Source of the DNA: Mycoplasmatota bacterium
Lineage (GTDB): Bacteria > Bacillota_I > Bacilli_A > Izemoplasmatales > Izemoplasmataceae
Reading direction: 5' to 3'
NCBI GenBank assembly: GCA_022712785.1
Contig: JAFLJX010000023.1
Location: forward strand, 1 to 7,480
Length of the DNA: 7,480 bases
Positions within the stretch are counted from its first letter, which is position 1; every line of letters starts with the position of its first letter. Below, in pieces: positions 1 through 5,856 of this stretch. The notes beneath the pieces were generated by a model that did no database searches, had not been told where the DNA came from, and worked only from the letters and a program-made list of their open reading frames with translations. The translations under genes and the position numbers were made by a program.

Positions 1-1004
1 ACATGGATAGATTAGACACTAAACGTACTAAAATAATTATTCCAGACAGTGCTCATGGTACAAATCCAGCAAGTGCAACAATTGTCGGATTTGAGTGTGT
101 TGAAGTTGTATCAAATCTTGATGGAACTGTAAACATGGAAAGTTTAAAATCAGTATTAAGTGATGAAATAGCTGGAATTATGCTTACTAATCCAAACACA
201 GCTGGTGTATTTGAAAAAGATATACTTGAAATAGCAAAGCTAGTTCATGATGTTGGTGGATTATTATATTACGATGGAGCAAACCTTAATCCAATACTAG
301 GTTTAGCACGTCCTGGAGATATGGGATTTGATATTATGCATATCAATCTTCATAAAACATTCTCAACACCTCACGGTGGTGGAGGACCTGGTTCAGGACC
401 AGTTGGAGTAGTTGAACATTTAGTAAAATATTTACCAAGTCCAGTTATTAAAAAACAAGGTGATCAATATGTAATTGAAGATTCAAATGAAACTTCAATA
501 GGGCAAGTTACTCACTTTTACGGAAACATTGGTGTGATTATTAAAGCCTATACTTACCTATTAACTATTGGTAAAGAAAATATGGCAAATATTGGTAGAT
601 TTAGTGTGTTAAATGCTAACTACATAAAAGAATCACTAAAAACTGATTACTTACTACCTATCAAAGGTATATGTAAACATGAGTTTGTATTTGATGGTTT
701 AATTGATAAATCTCATCATGTAACTACACTAGATGTAGCGAAAAGATTACTTGACTATGACGTTCATCCTCCAACAATATATTTCCCATTAACATTTAAA
801 GAATCATTAATGATAGAACCACCTGAAACTGAAAGTAAAGCAACAATTGATGACTTCATTGAAGTAATGAGAACTGTTGCTGAGGAAGCAAGAGTTAACC
901 CAGAACTTGTTAAAGGTGCACCTTACAATACAGTAGTTAAAAGATTAGATGAAGCAACAGCCGCAAGAAAGCCACTAGTTAAATATAGTGATCTCTTAGA
1001 ATGA
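1..1004 (+). CDS. gcvPB: Glycine dehydrogenase (decarboxylating) subunit 2, glycine cleavage P-protein, 5'-truncated by window edge
   Basis: PLP-dependent P-protein subunit. With subunit 1 (GcvPA) it decarboxylates glycine and passes the aminomethyl group to the lipoyl arm of H-protein in the cytoplasm. The reading frame is open from the left edge (first full codon at 3); 333 residues are visible against about 490 in the family, so roughly 155 N-terminal residues lie outside. The ATG at 3 is internal. Family signatures, counted from that Met: SAHGTNPASA at 17-26, LTNPNT at 61-66, the PLP-pocket DGAN at 91-94, NLHKTF with the Schiff-base lysine at K118, the glycine-rich PHGGGGPGSGPVG at 123-135, CKHEFV near 223-228, HPPTIYFPL near 257-265 and the C-terminal KRLDEATAARKP. 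No disruption is seen. The stop overlaps the lpd start (ATGA), which suggests coupled translation. GcvPA would be expected just upstream. Family membership is recognised from motifs and recalled homologues, not from a search. Confidence 0.96.
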   Translation, partial: MDRLDTKRTKIIIPDSAHGTNPASATIVGFECVEVVSNLDGTVNMESLKSVLSDEIAGIMLTNPNTAGVFEKDILEIAKLVHDVGGLLYYDGANLNPILGLARPGDMGFDIMHINLHKTFSTPHGGGGPGSGPVGVVEHLVKYLPSPVIKKQGDQYVIEDSNETSIGQVTHFYGNIGVIIKAYTYLLTIGKENMANIGRFSVLNANYIKESLKTDYLLPIKGICKHEFVFDGLIDKSHHVTTLDVAKRLLDYDVHPPTIYFPLTFKESLMIEPPETESKATIDDFIEVMRTVAEEARVNPELVKGAPYNTVVKRLDEATAARKPLVKYSDLLE

Positions 1005-2338
1005 AAGATTTAGTAATCATTGGTGCTGGTCCAGGTGGATTCGATACTGCGATTCATGCAAAAGAACATGGACTAAATGTTACATTAATCGAAAAGCACA
1101 AAGTTGGAGGTACATGTTTAAATTATGGGTGTATTCCAACTAAAACTTTATACCACAATGCAAAAACTATTAAAAATATGAAAGACCTTTCTGTTTTTGG
1201 TGTTGAAGTTGAAGATTTTAAAGTTAACTACGAAACAATAAAACTACGTAAAGAAACTATAGTGTCAAATCAAATTAATAATATTTTAACTTCAATTAAG
1301 AAACTAGGTATTGAACTTATAGAGGGAGAAGCACAAATTGTGTCACCTACAAAAGTTTTAGTAAATGGTGAGATAATAGAAACTAAGAATATTATTATAG
1401 CTACAGGTTCAGTACCAAAACGTATTCCATTTGAAGGTGATGATTTTGATATCGTTCATGATTCAGAAGATATCTTAAGTTTAAAAACATTCCCTAAAAA
1501 GATGGTAGTAATTGGTGCTGGGGTTATTGGATGTGAAATGGCAACTATCTTTAATCATTTTGACTGTGAAGTTACATTGGTTGAATATTTAGATGAAATC
1601 TTACCTCCATTAGATAAAGATATTAAAAAACGCGCTCGAAACTTATTTAAGCGTAGTGGACTTTCTATTTATACTAAGTCAGCATTGAAGAAAGTTATCA
1701 AAAAAGATGATAAATATTATGCAGTTATTGAGAGTAAAGGTAAGATGTTAGAAATTGAAACTGATTACGTATTACTCGCAACAGGACGTGCTCCTTACTT
1801 TGGTAACTTAGAACTTGATAAGCTTGGAATTGAATACAATAATTTTGGAATAAAAGTTAATAGAAACTTTGAAACTAGTGTTAAAGGTATATACGCAATT
1901 GGTGACGTTACTGGTATTCTAATGCTTGCTCATAAGGCGACATATGATGGATATAAGGTAGTTTCTCGCCTTTTAGGTAAAGATATGAATATTAACTTCA
2001 ATCAAGTACCTAGCGTTGTATTTAGCTTTCCTGAGATATCAAGTGTTGGTGTAACTGAACAAGAACTTGTTGGAACTGAATACAGAACAAATAAATACTT
2101 ATTTAAGACAAATGCTAAAGCTGAATGTTTAAATGAAACTGATGGGTTTATTAAAATGATAGTTGATGAAGATGATATTTTAGTTGGTGCTCATATAATA
2201 GGTGCTCATGCATCAGATTTAATTCATGAATTAAGTACTATTATGTATAAAAAAATAAATATTTATGAATATCAAAACATAATACATGCTCATCCTACAA
2301 TAAGTGAAGTAGTAGGGGAATGCATTAAGAAATTTTAA
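1001..2338 (+). CDS. lpd: Dihydrolipoyl dehydrogenase (glycine cleavage L-protein)
   Basis: FAD-dependent disulfide oxidoreductase that re-oxidises dihydrolipoyl groups with NAD+. Beside gcvPB it is most likely the L-protein of the glycine cleavage system, though it could also serve 2-oxoacid dehydrogenases. The 445 residues form a complete, slightly short family member with no fused lipoyl domain. Motifs in order: FAD-binding GAGPGG at 8-13 with acidic E31; the redox-active disulfide C39/C44 in GGTCLNYGCIPTK; ATGSVPK at 134-140; NAD-binding GAGVIG at 172-177 with E196 closing the Rossmann fold; the second FAD contact YAIGDVTG at 298-305; and the dimer-interface catalytic HAHPTISE with H431 and E436. 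All catalytic residues are present. Start: the ATG at 1001 overlaps the gcvPB stop by 4 nt, places the FAD motif at the usual distance and has no clear Shine-Dalgarno of its own, so translation probably re-initiates from gcvPB. A hairpin terminator follows. Confidence 0.96.
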   Translation: MKDLVIIGAGPGGFDTAIHAKEHGLNVTLIEKHKVGGTCLNYGCIPTKTLYHNAKTIKNMKDLSVFGVEVEDFKVNYETIKLRKETIVSNQINNILTSIKKLGIELIEGEAQIVSPTKVLVNGEIIETKNIIIATGSVPKRIPFEGDDFDIVHDSEDILSLKTFPKKMVVIGAGVIGCEMATIFNHFDCEVTLVEYLDEILPPLDKDIKKRARNLFKRSGLSIYTKSALKKVIKKDDKYYAVIESKGKMLEIETDYVLLATGRAPYFGNLELDKLGIEYNNFGIKVNRNFETSVKGIYAIGDVTGILMLAHKATYDGYKVVSRLLGKDMNINFNQVPSVVFSFPEISSVGVTEQELVGTEYRTNKYLFKTNAKAECLNETDGFIKMIVDEDDILVGAHIIGAHASDLIHELSTIMYKKINIYEYQNIIHAHPTISEVVGECIKKF

Positions 2339-2345
2339 TTAAATG

Positions 2346-2399
2346 AAGCTGTAGATAATTTAATCTTCTAAGGTTTATTAATCTACAGCTTTTCTTCTG
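2346..2399 (+). terminator. Rho-independent terminator of the gcv-lpd operon
   Basis: An 11-bp perfect stem, AAGCTGTAGAT (2346-2356) with ATCTACAGCTT (2381-2391), encloses a 24-nt AT-rich loop and runs into a U-rich tail (TTTTCTTCT). It starts 8 nt after the lpd stop, so it probably ends the operon transcript. The loop is larger than in a typical terminator and the tail is broken by cytosines, so efficiency may be moderate. Confidence 0.7.
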
Positions 2400-2476
2400 T
2401 GAAAAAGTTGAAAAGTCATAAATCTTACAAAAAAATTAAAACCATGGCAAAAAAAGCATTGTAAAGCCTTTTAATA
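2400..2476. other. AT-rich intergenic spacer with no recognised element
   Basis: This spacer lies between the lpd terminator and the lipoprotein promoter and is rich in A-tracts that could act as an UP-like element just upstream of the -35 box. I see no riboswitch, small RNA or credible ORF. The only ATG-initiated frame (2444-2464) encodes six residues without a ribosome binding site. The near-repeat AAAGC near 2454 and 2464 is too short to interpret. Confidence 0.5.
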
Positions 2477-2505
2477 TTGCTTATCAAGTATTTTTATGAT
2501 AAAAT
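2477..2505 (+). promoter_or_regulatory. Sigma-A type promoter with extended -10 for the lipoprotein gene
   Basis: A -35 box TTGCTT (2477-2482) lies 17 nt from a -10 box TAAAAT (2500-2505). A TG at 2497-2498 gives the extended -10 arrangement. Transcription should start near 2511-2513, leaving a leader of about 67 nt before the ATG at 2579. The leader is AT-rich, with a 10-bp palindrome TTCTTAAGAA (2520-2529) and an AT-only inverted repeat (2537-2544 with 2548-2555). Prediction is by eye; the sequence matches are direct, activity is inferred. Confidence 0.65.
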
Positions 2506-2566
2506 TATAAATAGAAAGTTTCTTAAGAATAATACAATATATTTAATAAATATATATTTACGATAT

Positions 2567-2571
2567 GGAGG
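2567..2571 (+). promoter_or_regulatory. Ribosome binding site that fixes the lipoprotein start
   Basis: GGAGG sits 7 nt upstream of the ATG at 2579 and is the only strong Shine-Dalgarno nearby. It selects this ATG over the in-frame TTG at 2477, which falls inside the promoter -35 box and would put 34 non-signal residues before the lipoprotein leader. Confidence 0.9.
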
Positions 2572-2578
2572 ATATACT

Positions 2579-5500
2579 ATGAAAAAAATATTTATACTTT
2601 TAGGGGTAATACTAATAGGGATCACATTATCAGCATGTAATGGCTCTGGAAATATTACAATTCCAAGTTATACAGGAGTTTCAATAGATTCAAGTGCACC
2701 TGAAGCAGGTGGACAACTTGTTACTTTTTATAAACCAAAAAATGATGTAGCGAAGGTTGAAGTGGCTATTAATAACCCTTCAGACGTTCCAATTACTTCA
2801 ATACTTATTAATGGACACAAGTATTTTTCAGCTGGGTTTGATGAAACATCTACAAATCAACTTGTTAGTTTTGATTTGAGTGTTGGAACTACTCTTGGTG
2901 AAAAGACTTATAGAATTGATGAAATTGTTTATGATGACGGATCGATCAGTAAGAGTGTAATAGTAACTTCAAGTAATTCTTTTAAGATTTACACATTTAA
3001 AAACGCACCAACTGTAACACGTAATGCTCTTCCTTCTTTAAATGATTCTTTACAAGTTGAGTTTACAATAGAAGACACAGACGATGTAATACTAAATAAT
3101 TCACTCAAGGCAGAGCTTTATTTAGGTGAAGAGAAAATAGATGAAGTGTTCATTGATACTGGAATTGTTTTAGTGGAATTTGATGGGTTATCATCAGATA
3201 ACAATTATTATATCAAAGTTAGAGCGAGTTATGATTTAGATGACAGTAATGGCTTAAATATTGATGAAATATTGTTTAGTGGAGTTTTCTTAACTGTCGC
3301 AAATGCAGCTCCAATTGCTACTGTTAATAATTCATATGTTTCAAGTGATAGTGTAGTTTTCAATGTGACATATACAGATCCAAGTAATGTTACGACTGAA
3401 GATAGCATTTATGTTGCAATATTTAAAAATGATGTATTAAAAGAAATGGTCCCAATTCAGGGGAGTATAGCTGGTATAACTTTCACGGACTTATTAAGTA
3501 ATCAGAATTATAAAGTAAAAGTATTAAGTGATTTTAATTTAGATGACGGTGCTGGAGAAACAGAAGATAATATTCTTTATACTTATTCGTTTACTACAAC
3601 AGCGAGTATTGTTCCAACACCACAACTGATTAATTTAATAATTGAAGAAAATCGAGTTTCTTTCGATATATATATTGATGATGAAGAAGAAATAATTGAT
3701 AAAGATACATTAATTGCAAAATTATATATTGATGGTGAATTAAAACAAATTGCACCAATTGATGAATATAATGTTGATTTCCAATTATATAATCTATTAT
3801 CAGGGTTCGACTTTACAGTAGTAATTGAAGCATCTTACGATTTAAACGATGGTACTCCAGTTAGAACTGATCAAGTAATATATCAACAAGGGTTTACTAC
3901 TAAAGAAAAAACTATACCTTCAATTAATGTAGTAGATGTTGTTGCAAAACAGGGTTATGTTACATTAGAATTATCAGTTATAGATCCATATAGTACAATT
4001 CAAAATACATTAGTTGCAACTCTATACGAAAATGGTATTGCAATTCAAACAAAATATTTTGATAATACAGTAACTGATCTGGTTTTTGAACATCTAATTC
4101 AATACCAACAGATTTATAGTGTTGAAGTAGTGGGTAACTACAATTTACAAGATGGAACTGGGTTGAAAGCAGATATAGTAATGTTCAGAACTGTCTTAGT
4201 AACAGAAAATCAAAAAGCTCCCGCAGTTGAATTAAATAATCTAATTATCAACGCAGATTCTATTGAAGTTGATGTAAGAGTAATGGATAGTGATGAAACA
4301 ATTATTGATAATATGATACAAATTTCTATATACAGAGATGGAGTTGCAATAGAAACTATAGATATTACAGTAGGGACAACATCTATTATCTTCGAAAATT
4401 TATTATCAAGTACAGACTATTCAGTAGTTGTCACTTCTGATTATGAAGTTAATGATGGTTCTGGAATTGTACTTGGCGTACACCTAATTAATCAGCCATT
4501 TACAAGTAATGAAAAAAGTTGGCCACAAGTTAATATGTATGATTTGGATGTTGACACTGATTCTGTAACAATTTATTATGATGTTACTGATACAGACAAT
4601 GTAATAGTACCTGGAACACTTATAGCAATACTAACTCTTAACAATGTGCCTGTTGGTGAGCCATTCGTTATGGATGAACTTGGTGATACTTATATAATTA
4701 CAGGCTTAACTTCAGGGTTAAGATATAAAATAGAAATATTTTCTGATTTAGATTTCAAAGATGATGACGAAACGATTGTTTTAAACTATTCGCTTGATTC
4801 TTCGCCTACGCCAATCCCAGCAGTAAAAGTAGACCCTGAAGTAACTCTTGAAAATATTACTTCAGATAACAATTCTGTAACTTTCGATGCTTTTGTAATT
4901 GACGACGACAATGCTGTTACAGGGAATTTAAAAGCTGTTTTATATAAAGATGGCGAAATTACTTTGTTTGAAACTATTCTTGTACCAGGTAATAATATTG
5001 GAGCAACAATCACAGGTGTTGAATTTGGTGTTGACTATGAACTAAAAGTTGTAGCTGACTATACATATAATGATGGTACACCACCATTTATTAATGCAGA
5101 ACTAGCCTTAGAATTGGTCTCAACTGTTCCACTTGTAGTAATTTCAAACATAGTAGAAAATGATGAATCGATAGTATATACTGCAATAATTGAAGATACA
5201 TTTAATATTTCAGATTCATCAGCATTGCAAGTTGCATTATACGATCAAGGAGATAATTTGGTTGGTATTGTACGCACTATATCTTCAGGAACTACAATGA
5301 ACATATTTAATTTGTGGTCTGATTATGATTACTATATAGTAATCACAGGGTCATACAGTGGTGGTACCGGTGAAGTTGGAAGATATTATTTCCATACACA
5401 GGCTAAAGAAATTCAACCATTAGAAATTACAAATTTAGAGATTGGTGATTATTCCATTACATTTGATATAAATGATGTGGAATTACCGGATTCTACAGGA

Positions 5501-5752
5501 GTTATAATTAATACTGTATATGTTTATTTATATGAATATGATGATTTGAACGAACAATACGTGTGGATTTCTAGAGAAGTAGTTAGTAATGGTGGTAATT
5601 CATTCACAATGTATATTTCAGGGTTAGAGAATACTCAATATGTTATACAAATTGAAGCAACTATTAACCTTAATGATAGTTATGGAGATTATTTAAATTA
5701 CGTTATTCATTCACAAAGTTTCATTCATAGTATTAAGAATTTAACGGAATAA
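2579..5752 (+). CDS. Large repeat-containing surface lipoprotein, function unknown
   Basis: Predicted 1057-residue lipoprotein. Met-Lys-Lys and a hydrophobic core lead to the lipobox LSAC with C20, which should be lipidated and left as the N-terminal residue on the outer face of the membrane. C20 is the only cysteine I see. A distinct domain spans about 29-141 (INNPSDVPITSILING, TYRIDEIVYDDG). Nine tandem repeats of about 95-105 residues fill about 143-1049; their beta-strand alternation resembles Ig/FN3 sandwiches. No enzymatic motif, sortase signal or C-terminal membrane segment is visible, so anchoring is only through the N-terminal lipid. The composition is visibly rich in Asp, Glu, Asn, Ile and Val. 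The gene has its own promoter and ribosome binding site and is followed by a hairpin terminator, so it is probably monocistronic. Adhesion, a surface layer or ligand display are plausible roles for such a stalk, but none is shown. Lipoprotein status is well supported; function is not. Confidence 0.9.
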   Translation: MKKIFILLGVILIGITLSACNGSGNITIPSYTGVSIDSSAPEAGGQLVTFYKPKNDVAKVEVAINNPSDVPITSILINGHKYFSAGFDETSTNQLVSFDLSVGTTLGEKTYRIDEIVYDDGSISKSVIVTSSNSFKIYTFKNAPTVTRNALPSLNDSLQVEFTIEDTDDVILNNSLKAELYLGEEKIDEVFIDTGIVLVEFDGLSSDNNYYIKVRASYDLDDSNGLNIDEILFSGVFLTVANAAPIATVNNSYVSSDSVVFNVTYTDPSNVTTEDSIYVAIFKNDVLKEMVPIQGSIAGITFTDLLSNQNYKVKVLSDFNLDDGAGETEDNILYTYSFTTTASIVPTPQLINLIIEENRVSFDIYIDDEEEIIDKDTLIAKLYIDGELKQIAPIDEYNVDFQLYNLLSGFDFTVVIEASYDLNDGTPVRTDQVIYQQGFTTKEKTIPSINVVDVVAKQGYVTLELSVIDPYSTIQNTLVATLYENGIAIQTKYFDNTVTDLVFEHLIQYQQIYSVEVVGNYNLQDGTGLKADIVMFRTVLVTENQKAPAVELNNLIINADSIEVDVRVMDSDETIIDNMIQISIYRDGVAIETIDITVGTTSIIFENLLSSTDYSVVVTSDYEVNDGSGIVLGVHLINQPFTSNEKSWPQVNMYDLDVDTDSVTIYYDVTDTDNVIVPGTLIAILTLNNVPVGEPFVMDELGDTYIITGLTSGLRYKIEIFSDLDFKDDDETIVLNYSLDSSPTPIPAVKVDPEVTLENITSDNNSVTFDAFVIDDDNAVTGNLKAVLYKDGEITLFETILVPGNNIGATITGVEFGVDYELKVVADYTYNDGTPPFINAELALELVSTVPLVVISNIVENDESIVYTAIIEDTFNISDSSALQVALYDQGDNLVGIVRTISSGTTMNIFNLWSDYDYYIVITGSYSGGTGEVGRYYFHTQAKEIQPLEITNLEIGDYSITFDINDVELPDSTGVIINTVYVYLYEYDDLNEQYVWISREVVSNGGNSFTMYISGLENTQYVIQIEATINLNDSYGDYLNYVIHSQSFIHSIKNLTE
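2663..3001 (+). other. Distinct N-terminal domain of the lipoprotein (residues 29-141)
   Basis: This segment precedes the repeat array and does not carry the repeat's LYxxG and YDLNDG landmarks in register. It holds a patterned block: VEVAINNPSDVPITSILING, then a Tyr-Phe and FDETSTN, VSFDLSVGTT and YRIDEIVYDDG. The strand alternation suggests another beta-sandwich of about 110 residues. The SILING / STNQLVSFDLSVG arrangement gives me an impression of a recurrent module of large surface proteins in Mollicutes-like bacteria, but that is memory rather than a search. Confidence 0.5.
3005..5725 (+). repeat. Nine tandem Ig/FN3-like protein repeats of about 101 residues
   Basis: Repeat limits, in bases: 3005-3304, 3308-3601, 3614-3904, 3914-4207, 4217-4513, 4520-4804, 4829-5122, 5126-5404 and 5414-5725. 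Three landmarks recur. First, a strand with a small turn: LKAELYLGE, LIAKLYIDG, LVATLYENG, IQISIYRDG, LKAVLYKDG. Second, a turn then paired strands: LSSDNNYYIKV, LLSGFDFTVVI, LLSSTDYSVVV, LTSGLRYKIEI. Third, an acidic loop: YDLDDSNG, FNLDDGAG, YDLNDGTP, YNLQDGTG, YEVNDGSG, LDFKDDDE, YTYNDGTP, INLNDSYG. The loop starts at residues 218, 319, 420, 521, 622, 724, 828, about 926 and 1029, a period of exactly 101 for the first four steps. Repeat 8 has lost the acidic loop (YSGGTGEVG) and repeat 9 carries an insertion. Repeats are similar as protein but clearly diverged in DNA, so the array is old. Confidence 0.85.
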
Positions 5753-5758
5753 TATCTA

Positions 5759-5796
5759 AAAAATGGAAGTACAAATATATTTGTACTTCCATTTTT
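5759..5796 (+). terminator. Perfect 38-bp palindromic terminator of the lipoprotein gene
   Basis: The palindrome is centred between 5777 and 5778 with no mismatch over 38 bp. The core TGGAAGTACAAAT pairs with ATTTGTACTTCCA, and the AT-only centre would form the loop. It begins 6 nt after the lipoprotein stop. Five T residues follow on the plus strand and five also follow on the minus strand, so it can act in both directions. The plus-strand gene is its most likely client. Confidence 0.85.
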
Positions 5797-5825
5797 AATT
5801 GAATTTTAATAAAATATCCAGTAAA

Positions 5826-5851
5826 AAAAGCACTTCAATTGAAGTGCTTTT
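5826..5851 (-). terminator. Rho-independent terminator of the minus-strand gene
   Basis: A perfect 26-bp palindrome, AAAAGCACTTCAA with its complement TTGAAGTGCTTTT, is centred between 5838 and 5839. Read on the minus strand it lies 5 nt beyond the stop codon at 5857-5859, and the stem's own T run is extended to seven T (5823-5829). The plus-strand tail is only four T, so it mainly serves the minus-strand gene and backs up the preceding hairpin. Confidence 0.85.
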
Positions 5852-5856
5852 AATCA

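Noticed and set aside
2444..2464. Mini-ORF of six residues (MAKKAL) upstream of the lipoprotein
   Set aside because: No ribosome binding site, and it lies upstream of the predicted transcription start, so it is unlikely to be a leader peptide.
2400..2578. Possible riboswitch or regulatory RNA in the leader
   Set aside because: Only short AT-only inverted repeats and one 10-bp palindrome are present, with no conserved riboswitch core. A glycine riboswitch would be expected ahead of the first gcv gene, outside this window.
4786..5013. 75-residue open frame on the minus strand
   Set aside because: It lies wholly inside the lipoprotein gene, antisense to conserved repeats 6 and 7, and has no recognisable motif. 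It is a shadow of the real frame.
3005..5725. Tandem DNA repeats or recent gene amplification
   Set aside because: The repeats are evident in protein but I see no long identical DNA stretches between units, so there is no sign of recent duplication or slippage.
5759..5851. CRISPR repeat or mobile-element end
   Set aside because: The two palindromes differ in sequence, occur once each here, sit directly after stop codons and have T tails. They are terminators; no direct repeats, spacers or transposase are present.
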